46,832 bases of DNA from Thermoanaerobaculum sp. (GCA_021154885.1 JAJKHS010000032.1:1-46832); one strand, 5' to 3'. Shown: positions 26,039-35,690, counted from the stretch's first letter. Made by a program: numbers and translations. The notes: generated by a model from the letters alone, not told the origin.

Positions 26039-27280
26039 CTACGGGCAGGTCGCGAAGGCCTCAGTGTCCGTGAACGCCGGCGAGCGCCGGCCCAGGGGAT
26101 TCTCGTAGCGGGCCGTGCGGCCCGTGAGGGTGTCGGTCACCGTCAAGGTGTACTCCACGTCCGTGGTGCCGGCGGCGAAGACCCAGTAGCGGCCGTTCAG
26201 GGCGCAGCCGTCGATCACCTTGATCAGCAGCTCCCAGTTGTCCGGGCTGAAGAACCAGAAGAGGCCGGAGCCGTCCGCCGCCGGAGCCGCGGCCCGGCCC
26301 GCGCCAGTGTTGCCGGCGGGGTCGCGCCAGGTCACCTCGGCTTGGAAGCGGCCCTGGCGGAGGAGGATCTTCGTCGTGTCCGGAGCGTTGTGGCAGCCGC
26401 CGCTCCCCGCGTCTGAGAAGGTGCCTCCCGGCACGGGGAGGAACTGCCAGTCGTAGCCGTCGGTGCGCAGCCGCAGCTTCAGGATTCCCAGGTCCTGCGC
26501 GTTGCGCGCCTCGCTGTTGGCGCGCAGGGTGGCGAAGGGGCGCACCTCCCGGCCGCCGGTGCCCGCCACGATCTCGCGGATGCCATGCGCCGGATCGGGC
26601 CGGCCGTCGGGGTCCTGAGGCGCGAAGCGCTCGTAGTCATGGTCGTGCCCCACGAGGACGAGGTCGGCGCCGGCCGCGTAGAGCGTGCGCCAGAAGGCGT
26701 CGTAGGTGGCGTCGTCGCCGTGCTGGCCCGACGAGAAGCGGGGGTGATGCCAGTAGGCCAGCGTGCAGGCCCGGGGGTGAGCGGCGAGGTCCGCCGCCAG
26801 CCAGCGAAGCTGGGGCGATCCCGGGCCGCAGCCGCCGATATCCGTACAGTTGGAGTTGAGCACCACCACGTGCCAGGTCCCCAGGTCGTAGCTGTACCAC
26901 CCCTGGGAGCGATCACCGGCCGCCGCTCCGAAGTAGTCGAAGTAGCCGGCGGCGCCGGGCGTCTCGTATTCGTGGTTGCCGGGCGCCGGCCGCAGGAGGG
27001 GGCCGAGACGCCCCCAGGTGGGGCCGAAGATGGTGCGGTACTTGGCGAGCGAGCCGTCGAAATATTGATTGTCTCCCAGCAGCAGCACGGCGTCATAGCC
27101 GCCGGCCAGGGCGAGGTCGGACGTGGCCTCCATGCGGCACGCCGTGGCCGTGCCCCGGCCGCCGTTGAAGAATGCGTCCGCGGGGTCGCAGGAGATGTCC
27201 CCGGCCGCGGCGATGACGGGATCGGCAGCGTGCGCCGGCGGGACGAGGACCAGGAGCAGGAGGAGGCTGAGGAATTTCAC
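26039..27280 (-). CDS. Secreted metallophosphoesterase with C-terminal beta domain
   Basis: The 413-residue protein has a signal peptide (FLSLLLLLVLVPPAHAA). All the calcineurin-type motifs are present: GDISC, GDNQY, GNHEYE, YWHHP and GHDHDYER, so a dinuclear-metal phosphatase in the periplasm or outside the cell is likely. The last 115 or so residues form a separate beta domain (AEVTWRDPAGNTGAGRA, then GLFWFFSPDNWELLIKVIDG and FTDTEAFATCP), a module I recognise as recurring at the C-terminus of unrelated secreted proteins in Acidobacteriota-like genomes. The GTG start at 27280 directly precedes the signal peptide; the frame is open far upstream only by chance. Confidence 0.85.
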   Translation of the reverse strand: MKFLSLLLLLVLVPPAHAADPVIAAAGDISCDPADAFFNGGRGTATACRMEATSDLALAGGYDAVLLLGDNQYFDGSLAKYRTIFGPTWGRLGPLLRPAPGNHEYETPGAAGYFDYFGAAAGDRSQGWYSYDLGTWHVVVLNSNCTDIGGCGPGSPQLRWLAADLAAHPRACTLAYWHHPRFSSGQHGDDATYDAFWRTLYAAGADLVLVGHDHDYERFAPQDPDGRPDPAHGIREIVAGTGGREVRPFATLRANSEARNAQDLGILKLRLRTDGYDWQFLPVPGGTFSDAGSGGCHNAPDTTKILLRQGRFQAEVTWRDPAGNTGAGRAAAPAADGSGLFWFFSPDNWELLIKVIDGCALNGRYWVFAAGTTDVEYTLTVTDTLTGRTARYENPLGRRSPAFTDTEAFATCP

Positions 27281-27376
27281 TGGATGTCGATTGTAGACCC
27301 GTCGCCCGGGATTCCCGGCCGGTTTTGGCGGTGAGGGCTTCGGCGGCGTAGGAAGCCTGTTGTACGATCTCCAGAA

Positions 27377-28369
27377 ATGGCGTCCAAGACCGGGCTCAAC
27401 GCCGAGATCCGCGACCTCTACCGTCTCCCTCCCGAGGAGTTCACGGCGGTCCGCAACGCCCTCGCGTCGCGCTTGGGGAAGGACAAGCGGAAGGACGACG
27501 CGGCCGAGGTCAAGGCGCTCCCCAAGCCGACGCCGTCCGCCTGGGCGGTGAACGCGCTGTTCGAGCGTCAGGAGCAGAAGATGGACGCCCTGATCGCGGC
27601 CGGCAAGCGGGCGCGGGCCGCGCAGCGGGAAGCGGTCGCGGGCCGCGGGGCCGAGTCGCTGCGGGAGGCCATCCGGCTCGCCCGCGGCCTGGCGGACGAG
27701 CTGCGCTGGGACGCCGCCCAGATCCTCGCCGAGCGGGGGCGTCCGCCGAGCCGCGATCTGGTCGAGCGCATCGCGGCCAACCTCCAGGCCATCGCCTTCA
27801 GCCCCGCCGCCGCCGAGCAGGTCTCCCGCGGCTGGCTGGACCGCGACCTCGATCCGCCTGGGTTCGAGGTGCTGGCCGGGCTGCAGCTCGCCGGCTCGCC
27901 CGTCGTGGACCTGGCGAGCCGCCGCCCGCCGCCGGAGCCGCGGCGTGAAGAGAAAAAGGCGAAGGCGAAAGAGAAGGAGGAGGAGCGGGCGCCGGCTCCG
28001 CGCAAGAAGAAGGTGCTCCCCATGCCGCGGCCGCCCCGCCGCGACGAGGCCCGCGAGAAGGCGCGGGAGGCCGAGGAGGCGCGGCGCCGCGAGGCCGCCG
28101 AGCAGGCGCGCCGGGAGAAGGAGGCGGAGCTCCACCGGCGGCGGATCGCCGTGGCGGAGGAGAAGGTCGAGCACGCCCGCTCCGAGGCGGACCCGTTGCG
28201 CGAGGAGGCCGAGCGTCTGGAGTCGGAAGCGGCTGAGGCGCGCCGGACGGCCGAGCGCGCCGAGCAGGCCGCGGCCAAGGCGCGGGAGAAGGCGGACCGC
28301 GCCGCCGAGCGGCTGGCCCGGGCGGGAGAGGAGCTGCGGCAGGTTCGATCCGCAGAGCCGGTTTCGTGA
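27377..28369 (+). CDS. Coiled-coil protein of unknown function
   Basis: A 330-residue, highly charged protein. The N-terminal 170 residues form a helical domain (LNAEIRDLYRLPPEEFTAVR, later TPSAWAVNALFERQ) found in uncharacterised proteins of actinobacteria and acidobacteria. Residues of about 190-225 are a Lys/Pro linker, and about 230-325 a long coiled coil rich in Ala/Glu/Arg. No signal peptide or membrane helix. The next gene starts in a 4-bp GTGA overlap. Confidence 0.7.
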   Translation: MASKTGLNAEIRDLYRLPPEEFTAVRNALASRLGKDKRKDDAAEVKALPKPTPSAWAVNALFERQEQKMDALIAAGKRARAAQREAVAGRGAESLREAIRLARGLADELRWDAAQILAERGRPPSRDLVERIAANLQAIAFSPAAAEQVSRGWLDRDLDPPGFEVLAGLQLAGSPVVDLASRRPPPEPRREEKKAKAKEKEEERAPAPRKKKVLPMPRPPRRDEAREKAREAEEARRREAAEQARREKEAELHRRRIAVAEEKVEHARSEADPLREEAERLESEAAEARRTAERAEQAAAKAREKADRAAERLARAGEELRQVRSAEPVS

Positions 28370-28707
28370 CCGCCCCCACGCGCCAGGGCCCCCGCGTCCG
28401 GCTCGTCTTTCCGCAGGAGAGCGACGGCCCGGAGCTGATCGCGCTCAACCGTGCCAGCCGGGACTTCTACCGCGGCCTGACCTCTCCCCCGGTCACACCG
28501 GATGGGTTTGCCAGGTACCTGGAACGCTGCGGCAGTCTGGAGGCCAACATCCAGCCGGAGAACCGCCCTTCGCTGGCCCTGGTGGCGCGGCTCGGCTTCA
28601 CGCGAGAGGGCCTCTCCCGGCGCTACCTCAAGATCGGCGGTCGCTGGCGCGACCATGAGCGATGGGCCATCCTGGCGGAGGATTGGCGGGCTCGAGCGAG
28701 AGAGTGA
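28366..28707 (+). pseudogene. GNAT (RimJ/RimL-type) acetyltransferase with central deletion
   Basis: The 113-residue frame has the RimJ-type N-terminus (GPRVRLVFPQESDGPELIAL, then FARYLER) and C-terminus (LEANIQPENRPSLALVARLG, then YLKIGGRWRDHERWAILAED), but lacks about 65-70 residues between them. The missing part includes the acetyl-CoA pyrophosphate loop (R/Q-x-x-G-x-G/A) and the preceding strands. A normal member is near 180 residues. The frame is kept across the junction near residue 55 (ERCGSLEAN). The product could not bind acetyl-CoA normally. The GTG start overlaps the stop of the coiled-coil gene. Confidence 0.7.
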
Positions 28708-28760
28708 AGCTGCAACAAATCGCCTCCTGCTCCGTCTAAAAGGATGAAGGAGGTGGCTGG

Positions 28761-28991
28761 ATGGCGATCCACGATAGTCCCAATCAGAGCGCGATTCGCA
28801 TTCGCTGGACGCTGTTCGGCGCCGCAGGGCTGGCCTGCGGTCTGATCGCGGCGCTCGTCCTTGGCGCCCCGATTCAGACGATCGTGGGGCTGTTGCTGGT
28901 CACGCCGATCCTTACCGGCGTCGTGGGAGCCGTGTTGGAAGCCTTCCAGCCGGAAAACAAGTTTCGGCGGACCCCGCGGCAGAGAAGGTGA
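28761..28991 (+). CDS. Small two-TM membrane protein
   Basis: A 76-residue protein with two hydrophobic helices (about 17-35 and 40-62) and a basic tail (NKFRRTPRQRR). AAGGAGG lies 7 bp before the ATG, a strong argument that it is expressed. Family unknown. Confidence 0.6.
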   Translation: MAIHDSPNQSAIRIRWTLFGAAGLACGLIAALVLGAPIQTIVGLLLVTPILTGVVGAVLEAFQPENKFRRTPRQRR

Positions 28992-29055
28992 AGCAGGGAC
29001 AACAGGGACGGCAGGGACTCCAGGGACGAAAAACCTGAAGTCCCTGCTTCTTACG
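28990..29055. repeat. Hairpin repeat, family H, short copy
   Basis: The left arm has four AGGGAC units; the right arm is reduced to GAAGTCCCTGCTTC. It overlaps the stop of the small membrane gene and reaches the stop of the convergent permease gene. Confidence 0.7.
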
Positions 29056-31507
29056 TCTGCCGCAACGCCGCCAGCGGATCGAGCTGTGAGGCGCGCTGCG
29101 CCGGCAGGTAACAGGCGACGAGCGCGACGAAGGTGAGGATCGACGAGACGATCGCGAAGGTGAATGGATCGTTGGCTTCGACGCCCACGAGGAGGCCCTG
29201 GAGCAGGCGCGCCAGGCCCAGCGCGCCCAGCATCCCCAGCGCCACGCCGGCCGCCACCAGACCCAAACCCTGCCGCAGCACCAGCCGCAGAACGTCGTCC
29301 GGATGGGCGCCGATCGCCATGCGGATGCCGAACTCGCGCACCCGCAGGCTCACCGAGTAGCTGAGCAGGCCGAAGAGGCCGATCACCGCGACACCCAGGC
29401 CCAGCAGCCCGAGCAGGCCGGCGACCTCGGCGTACATCCGCTGCGGGGCGAGGCTGCGCAGCATCTGCTCGTCGGAGGTCGTCACGTCCACGAAGGCGAG
29501 GTCCGGGTGGGCCGAGCGGGCCGCCGCCCGCAGGGACGGCAGCAGCGTGGAGGGCGGCACGGCCGCCCTCACCACCAGCGTCATCCGCGAGTGCTTGTGC
29601 TGGTCGTAGGCGTAGTAGAGCGTGGGCTCCGGCGCGTCGACGGCCGACACCATGCGCGCATCCTTGACCACGCCCACCACCTGGAAGTCCGGCCCCAGCT
29701 CGCCGGTGCGCGGCGGCTCGCCGCTGATGACCCAGCGGCCGATCGGGTCGGCATCGCCCCACAGCGTTTTGGCCAGCGTCTGGTTGACGACCACGGCCGG
29801 GGAGGTGTCCTTGCGGTCCCGGGTGTCCAGCGCCCGGCCCTGGACGATGGGGGTTCCCAGCGACTCGAAGTAACCGGGAGCCACGATGTTGAAGGCGGCC
29901 TGCTGCCACTTGTCGGGATGCTCGTGGCTCGCGAACCGGCTGCCGCGGGACCAGCCGGCGAGAGGCGGCATCAGGACGAGGGTGGCGCCGCGCACTCCCG
30001 GCAGCCGCGACGCCAGCTCCTGGATGCGCGGGTAGACCGTGGCGCTCACACCGTCCGAGCCGGCGCTCCGGGGTACGTACATCGTGGCGTAGAGGAGCCC
30101 CTTGGGATCGAAGCCGGGGTCGGTGCGCTCGGCGTTGCGCAGGCTGCGGACGAGGAGGCTGCCGCCGAGGAGCAGCAGCGCCGAGAGCCCCACCTGGACG
30201 ACGACCAGCAGCCGGCGCAGGGTGAGCCCGCCGGCCTGGGACGCCGTGCCGCCGGAGTCGGCCTTCACCGGCCCCAGGAGGTCGCCGCGCAGGGCGTGCA
30301 GCATGGGCGCGAGGCCGCAGAGCAGGCCGCAGAGGCAGGCGACGAGCAGGGCGAAGCCGTAGGCCCGGGCGTCGAGCCGCAGCAGGGTGGTCCCTGACGA
30401 GAGATTGCCGAGCCCCCCGACGGCGGTCTGGAGATAGGTCTCGATGCGATGCGACAGTGCCACCGCGATCCCCAGTCCGGCGGTGCCGGCCGCCAGACAG
30501 AGGACGAGGCTCTCGGTGAAGGCCCCGGCGATCAGCCGCCGGCGGGAGGCGCCGAGCGCCGCCCGGATGCCCCACTCCCGCCGTCGCGCCGTGGACCGCG
30601 CCAGCAGGAGGTTGGCGACGTTGGCGCAGGCGAGGAGGAGGAACAGCACCGCCGCCGCCAGGAGAATGCGGGCGGCGGAGAGATAGCGGTCGGTCTGTGG
30701 ATTCGGATCGTAGCTGGTCATCGGCACGACCGAGAAGACGCGCTTGCCGTCTGGCAGGGGAGCGGTCTGGTCGAGGCCGTGGGCGGTGATCCCCAGCGTC
30801 GTGCGGGCCTGTCGCAGGTTGATGGCAGGGGCGAGACGCCCCACCAGGCTCAGCCAGCGGCTCTTCCGGCTTTCGAGCCGCGCCAGACCGGTCACCCAAT
30901 CGGACTGGACGGCCGGCACGAAGATGGAGGCGGAGATGCCGAAGCTCGGGAACCCGTCGGGCGCGACGCCGACCAGGAGGAGGGAACGGCCGTTGATCCG
31001 TAGCGGCCGGCCCACGACAGCAGGGTCTCCGCCCAGGGCCCCTTTCCAAAAGGGAAAGCTGACCACGGCCACGGGCTCGGCGCCCGCCCGGTCGTCGCCG
31101 GTCTGGAACAGGCGTCCCACGGCGGGCCGGGCGCCGAAGAGGGAGAAGTAGTTGCCGCTGACCAGTTGCCCCCAGGCGAAGAGCGTGGCGCCGCCATGGC
31201 CCACGGTGGTCCCCATGGCGGAGAAGGCCGCGAGGTCGGTGACGGCGCTCTGCTGGCGCTGAAGGTCGAGGTATTCCGGGTAGGAGGTCGGGGCCCTGAG
31301 CTCGTCAGCGCTGCCGGTGTAGAGCCAGACGATGCGCTCCGCCCCCGGGGCATCGATGGTGGGCCAGAGGATGAATGCGAGATAGGCGAAGAGGGCCGTG
31401 GCGGCGCCGATGCCCAGGGCCAGCGTCAGCACCACGACCAGGGGCAGCTCGGGCTGGCGGGCGAGCGACCGCACGATGGTCCGGAGATCCTTGGCGAAGT
31501 CGCGCAC
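29051..31507 (-). CDS. ADOP-type ABC transporter permease (MacB/FtsX fold, orphan)
   Basis: An 818-residue permease of the acidobacterial duplicated orphan permease type. The N-terminal signature RDFAKDLRTIVRSLARQPEL is followed by a first helix (LVVVLTLALGIGAATALFAY), a MacB-like periplasmic domain, a cluster of helices, a second periplasmic domain and a final FtsX block (VREFGIRMAIGAHPDDVLRL). No ATPase gene is adjacent, which is the rule for this family. GGAGG lies near the GTG at 31507. The transported substrate is unknown. Confidence 0.92.
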   Translation of the reverse strand: MRDFAKDLRTIVRSLARQPELPLVVVLTLALGIGAATALFAYLAFILWPTIDAPGAERIVWLYTGSADELRAPTSYPEYLDLQRQQSAVTDLAAFSAMGTTVGHGGATLFAWGQLVSGNYFSLFGARPAVGRLFQTGDDRAGAEPVAVVSFPFWKGALGGDPAVVGRPLRINGRSLLLVGVAPDGFPSFGISASIFVPAVQSDWVTGLARLESRKSRWLSLVGRLAPAINLRQARTTLGITAHGLDQTAPLPDGKRVFSVVPMTSYDPNPQTDRYLSAARILLAAAVLFLLLACANVANLLLARSTARRREWGIRAALGASRRRLIAGAFTESLVLCLAAGTAGLGIAVALSHRIETYLQTAVGGLGNLSSGTTLLRLDARAYGFALLVACLCGLLCGLAPMLHALRGDLLGPVKADSGGTASQAGGLTLRRLLVVVQVGLSALLLLGGSLLVRSLRNAERTDPGFDPKGLLYATMYVPRSAGSDGVSATVYPRIQELASRLPGVRGATLVLMPPLAGWSRGSRFASHEHPDKWQQAAFNIVAPGYFESLGTPIVQGRALDTRDRKDTSPAVVVNQTLAKTLWGDADPIGRWVISGEPPRTGELGPDFQVVGVVKDARMVSAVDAPEPTLYYAYDQHKHSRMTLVVRAAVPPSTLLPSLRAAARSAHPDLAFVDVTTSDEQMLRSLAPQRMYAEVAGLLGLLGLGVAVIGLFGLLSYSVSLRVREFGIRMAIGAHPDDVLRLVLRQGLGLVAAGVALGMLGALGLARLLQGLLVGVEANDPFTFAIVSSILTFVALVACYLPAQRASQLDPLAALRQT

Positions 31508-31563
31508 CGCTTGCCTCCTCGAATCCGTTCGAGATCTTCTTACGTTGGAGCGCGGGAGATAGT

Positions 31564-34368
31564 TTAAGGCCGAATGCCGGCGCGCCGCTCGAACCACTCC
31601 TGCGGGCGGATCAGCTTGAAGCTCCGTTTACCGTCGAGCAGCTCGACGCCGGCCGAAAGGAGGCCGTAACGGACGAGCAGGTCGCCCTGCTTGCGATCCT
31701 TGGAGAAGCTCATCCGGGAGCGGACCGTGAGGTTGCCGCCGGTCGCCTGGAAGGAGTCGATGGCTACCACGCCCCGGTCGATGCGCAGCACGCCCTGGGC
31801 GATGATGCCCTCGACGCTCAGCACGCGGTCGAACCACTTGACGACCCGGCTGCGCTGGGCGAACAGCGCGATCAGGGGCCCCGAGTCCCGCATCTCCACC
31901 TGGCCGGCGGCGCGCAGGGAGAGCGGCTGGCCCCAGACTACCGCGGCGTCGCCGAGCCGCGCCCGTGCCCACCAGCCTGGAGGCGCGCTCGGGGCGGCGT
32001 CGCCCGCCTGACGGTACGACACCCGGTCCAGCGTCAGACGGGCGCCGTCGAGGTCGAAGTGGCGGCCCTGGAGGTCCGGGCTGGAGAAGGGAGCCTGGAG
32101 GGCCACGCGCCCCTGGATGTCCAGGTCCTGGAAGCCGACTCGTGCCGTGTCGGAGGTCAGAGAGGCCGTGCCCCGGGTCCTGCCGGTGGCGGTGGAGAGC
32201 GCGAGCTGCAGCCCGACCCGTCCCGTCCCGGCGAGGATGTAGAAGCCGGCGCCTTCGGGCAGCAGAGCGTCGTACACCGTCAGGTCCGGCACCTCGGCGC
32301 CGGTCAGGGAGAGGGACGCGTCGAAGTCGGGAAGGGCACCCGCCAGATCGAGAGGTGTGGCGGTGGTGGCGGCCATCCGCAGATTGCGGCCCCGGATGTA
32401 GTCGGGCCGGCCGGGCTGCAACCGGTCGGTGAAGCCGAACCGGTCGAGGTCGACGCGCAGTGCCGTCCGGCCTCGAGGATCGACAGCCACCGTCACCATG
32501 CCCGCACCGGAGGCGAGGCTGTCCAGCAGCGTGGCCCCCACCCGGGCGCCGCGGATGGCGAGGCGGCTGCCGGGCACGAGCCGGCCGGCGGCGAGGCGGA
32601 CGGCCGCGTCGAGGTTCCCCTTGCCCTGGAGCCCGAGCCAGGGGACCTTGCGCAGGAAGGGATCGAGGAAGCCCAGGGAGGAGATCCGGGCGCGTACCTC
32701 CGCCGAGCCGGAGACCTGGCGCAGGAAGGCGAGGTCCGAGGAGCCGAGGACCAGGGGACTGACGCGGGCCTCGGCCTTCACGCTGAGGCCCTGCGCAACC
32801 GGCTGACCGGCGAGGAGGAGGACGCCGGCGGGCAGGGTCAACGCGGCCCGCTGGACGTCGAGGTTCCCGGCGGGGTCGTAGCTGAAGGTGGCTTCGAGCT
32901 GGGAAGTGCCGGTCAGACGGAACGGGTCGACGCCGATCTCCCGGATGCCGGCCAGCCGGGCGCCGGCGATGCGGACGCCCCAGGACGGAGCGGGTGACGT
33001 TGACGCGGCGGGCTTGGCCCCGGCGAGGTCGAGCCGGGCGGAGATCCCCTCCGCCTGCAGGCCCTCGATGTCGACCTCTTGGCGCACGAAGGCCGCGAGG
33101 TCGATGCGGCCGGCGGCGTGGTCGACCGCCAACCGCAGATTGGCGCGGGAGCCGGGGGCGTCGAGCCGCACCCCTTCGAGGCGCAGGTCACCCGCCAGGG
33201 GCGGCGAGGCGGAGAGATTGGAGGCGGTGCGCAGCTCTCGGGCGGTGACGAAGAGGCGGCGGAGCTGCACCACAGGGGTCTGGACGGTGCCGGCGATGGC
33301 GGCGCACTGGAAGACCGGCGGGCGGCCCGGAATCCGCCCGGCTCGAAGCCCCTGGGCCTCGAGGCCGAGACGGAGCCCGGCGGCGACGTCGGCGGTGAGC
33401 GCGAAGGCGGAGGGAGAGCCCGCGGCCCCCCCGGCGACGAGCTCGGCGCGGCTCCCCGGCACCAGGCGCCCGCGGTCCACCTGCAGGCCGGCCACGAGCC
33501 GGCCGGGTTTCCCGGCGCCTTGCAGTCCGGTCTCGGCGAGGAACAGCAGGCCCGGCACCCGCCCGTGGGCCTTGAGAGAACCGGAGAGGAAGTCCCACCC
33601 CCCCAGCCCTGGATGCTCGTGCGGCACGAAGGGGGAGAAGCTCACCGTCGCGTCGACGTCGAGATCCTGGGCGAGGGCCTCTTTGCCCATCCACAGCCGG
33701 CTGGCCGGCATGACCAGCCGGGAGCCGTCCATGCGGAACGCCTCCCCGAACACAAAGGAGAAACTCCCCGCAACCCGGCCCCGCCCGTCGCCGGTGAGAC
33801 GGAAGTCGTTGTAGCCCACCTCGCGGACTCCCGCCAGCTCGATGCCGTCGAGCCGGAGCCCCCACGGCGGCCGGGGTCTCTCGTTCGGCTTCTCCGGCTC
33901 CGGCGGGGCGCCCTTTCCCTCTCCGTGCGACACCGAGGAGCGCACACCTTCGCCGTGGAAACCGGAGACCACGAAGCGTCGCCCGAGGAGAGCCGGCACG
34001 TCGATCCAGCCGCGGCCCCGTTCCACCGTCACCGTCCAGGCCGCGTCGTTCCGGGTCCACCCGCGGAGCACGAGCCCCCGTACCCGCACGTCGCCCGGCC
34101 ACAGGCTCCAGGCCGAGGACCAGGAAGCCCGGAACCGCTCCGGCCGGCGGTTGACCACCCGGGGTCCAAGCGGCGTGTTCAGGAAGAGGTTGGCCGCCAG
34201 CAGGTACAGCGCGGCCAGGGCGACGAGGGCGACGAGGAGGCGCTTCAGCCAGGTCCAGGCTGGGGGCTTCGCGTCTTGTCTGTGCTCGGTCAGTTCTCCT
34301 CCTTCAGGCTGTGCCTTCTCTGTGACCCGCGACCTCTGCCGGCACCGGGTAAGCAGGAGCCTTGCCAA
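31564..34368 (-). CDS. Large AsmA/TamB-like envelope protein
   Basis: A 934-residue protein with one membrane helix (about 40-62, LLVALVALAALYLLAANLFL) followed by a very long periplasmic region of repeated beta strands. Two segments share a pattern (LRLDGIELAGVREVGYNDFR and VRIAGARLAGIREIGVDPFR), suggesting internal duplication. This resembles AsmA-like bridge proteins implicated in phospholipid transport between membranes. The start is uncertain: the frame opens at a TTG at 34368 and no ATG or GTG lies before the membrane helix. Confidence 0.65.
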   Translation of the reverse strand: MARLLLTRCRQRSRVTEKAQPEGGELTEHRQDAKPPAWTWLKRLLVALVALAALYLLAANLFLNTPLGPRVVNRRPERFRASWSSAWSLWPGDVRVRGLVLRGWTRNDAAWTVTVERGRGWIDVPALLGRRFVVSGFHGEGVRSSVSHGEGKGAPPEPEKPNERPRPPWGLRLDGIELAGVREVGYNDFRLTGDGRGRVAGSFSFVFGEAFRMDGSRLVMPASRLWMGKEALAQDLDVDATVSFSPFVPHEHPGLGGWDFLSGSLKAHGRVPGLLFLAETGLQGAGKPGRLVAGLQVDRGRLVPGSRAELVAGGAAGSPSAFALTADVAAGLRLGLEAQGLRAGRIPGRPPVFQCAAIAGTVQTPVVQLRRLFVTARELRTASNLSASPPLAGDLRLEGVRLDAPGSRANLRLAVDHAAGRIDLAAFVRQEVDIEGLQAEGISARLDLAGAKPAASTSPAPSWGVRIAGARLAGIREIGVDPFRLTGTSQLEATFSYDPAGNLDVQRAALTLPAGVLLLAGQPVAQGLSVKAEARVSPLVLGSSDLAFLRQVSGSAEVRARISSLGFLDPFLRKVPWLGLQGKGNLDAAVRLAAGRLVPGSRLAIRGARVGATLLDSLASGAGMVTVAVDPRGRTALRVDLDRFGFTDRLQPGRPDYIRGRNLRMAATTATPLDLAGALPDFDASLSLTGAEVPDLTVYDALLPEGAGFYILAGTGRVGLQLALSTATGRTRGTASLTSDTARVGFQDLDIQGRVALQAPFSSPDLQGRHFDLDGARLTLDRVSYRQAGDAAPSAPPGWWARARLGDAAVVWGQPLSLRAAGQVEMRDSGPLIALFAQRSRVVKWFDRVLSVEGIIAQGVLRIDRGVVAIDSFQATGGNLTVRSRMSFSKDRKQGDLLVRYGLLSAGVELLDGKRSFKLIRPQEWFERRAGIRP

Positions 34369-34526
34369 GGGGCCATTTGGCTTGAGCTCGCCCTGCCGTT
34401 GAACCTGGCAGGGCCCTGGAGGGACTAACCTCCAAGGTGGTTCAGGAGGACGGAACCAGCGTATGATGTATTTGCTTCAGGTCTTTTCAAACGGCTTTCA
34501 ACGGCAAACTACTCAGGAGGTGGGTA

Positions 34527-35075
34527 ATGCAGAAGGTGAAAGTTCCGATGCTCCTCGTCGTACTGTCGTCGCTGGCGCTCGCGGGGGCTCTCCAGGCCCA
34601 AGAGCTGCAAGGGGCGGCCTCCCCGAACGTACGGGGCACCGCGACCGCCCATCTGCGGTCGTATGAGGAGGTGCCGGCGCTGTCGACGCCGGGCAGCGGC
34701 GATTTCGTCGCCACGATCAACGCGGCGGGCACCGAGATCAACTACCAGCTTCGCTTCTCCAACCTGCAGGGGAAGGTCACCCAGTCGCACCTCCACTTCG
34801 GGCAGACCTCGGTCAACGGCGCCATCATGATCTTCCTCTGCTCGAACCTGGGCAACGGCCCCGCCGGCACCCAGGCCTGCCCCACGGGCGGCGGCACCAT
34901 CAGCGGCGTCATCCACGCCGCCGACGTCATTGGCAACACCCAGGGCATCGCCCCGGGCGAGCTGTTTGAGATCATCCAGGGCATCCGTGGCGACGTGGTG
35001 TACGCCAACGTCCACACAGACCTCTTCCCGGGTGGAGAGATCCGCGGCCAGGTGGACTTCACGCGCCACCATTAG
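34527..35075 (+). CDS. Secreted CHRD-domain protein
   Basis: A 182-residue protein with a signal peptide (PMLLVVLSSLALAGALQAQ) and a single CHRD domain. The hallmarks are EEVPALSTPGSGDF, SHLHFGQTSVNG and the terminal NVHTDLFPGGEIRGQV. CHRD domains occur in chordin and many bacterial exported proteins of unknown role. AGGAGG lies 9 bp before the ATG. The last 17 bp overlap the convergent thioesterase gene. Confidence 0.9.
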   Translation: MQKVKVPMLLVVLSSLALAGALQAQELQGAASPNVRGTATAHLRSYEEVPALSTPGSGDFVATINAAGTEINYQLRFSNLQGKVTQSHLHFGQTSVNGAIMIFLCSNLGNGPAGTQACPTGGGTISGVIHAADVIGNTQGIAPGELFEIIQGIRGDVVYANVHTDLFPGGEIRGQVDFTRHH

Positions 35076-35556
35076 CCGGGGGTTCCGGCGGTTCAGCGGC
35101 GGCACCGCTGGCGTCCGGCCGGTCGGCCAGGCGGATCACGGTCTGCTGCATCGTGGCGCAGAGGGTCTCGGCGCCCGCTGCCACCGCGAAGGCTTCGACC
35201 TGACAGACGGTGAGGGTGCGTCCGGGGCGGACGACCCACGCCCTCGCCACCACCTCCTCGCCCCGGCCCGGGGCGAGGAGGTTGATCTTGTACTCCACGG
35301 TGAGCACGGAGTCCCGCGCGCCCATCAGGGTATAGGCGGCGTAGCCGCCGGCGCTGTCCGCCACAGCGGCCATGGCCCCGGCGTGGAAGTACCCGTGCTG
35401 CTGCCCCAGGCCCTCGCGGAACGGGAGGTGGATCTCGCACCGTCCAGGCTCGACGACCGTGAGCTCGGCCCCCAAAGCGCTCATGAAGCCCTGGCGCGCG
35501 AAGCTGGCACGGACGCGGTCGGCGAAGCCGGGATCGGCGGGCTCGAAGTCGGGCAT
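35059..35556 (-). CDS. PaaI-type hotdog-fold thioesterase
   Basis: A 165-residue protein with the hotdog layout: strand CEIHLPFREGLGQQHGYFHA, then GAMAAVADSAGGYAAYTLMG and VEYKINLLAPG. The HG motif and following acidic residue are those of PaaI/YiiD-like acyl-CoA thioesterases. It probably hydrolyses aryl- or acyl-CoA in the cytoplasm. The C-terminal 20 residues are Pro/Ala-rich and overlap the CHRD gene. Confidence 0.85.
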   Translation of the reverse strand: MPDFEPADPGFADRVRASFARQGFMSALGAELTVVEPGRCEIHLPFREGLGQQHGYFHAGAMAAVADSAGGYAAYTLMGARDSVLTVEYKINLLAPGRGEEVVARAWVVRPGRTLTVCQVEAFAVAAGAETLCATMQQTVIRLADRPDASGAAAEPPEPPANGGA

Positions 35557-35690
35557 GGCGCAGGCGAGTCTATCCGGGTTTGACTCCTTCCCTTTCCCTC
35601 GAAGACAATAGAAGGGTAAGACTCAACAAGCCGGACTGGAACGCGGGTCAGGAGCCTGCGCGACAACATGCCCGTTTCTGGTGGAGAACG

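Noticed and set aside
29303-30397. A 364-codon plus-strand frame inside the permease gene
   Set aside because: It is a His/Arg/Gly-rich shadow of the ADOP gene, with no domain.
33079-34428. A 449-codon plus-strand frame antisense to the AsmA-like gene
   Set aside because: Composition is typical of antisense frames in high-GC DNA, and it has no ribosome site or recognisable motif.
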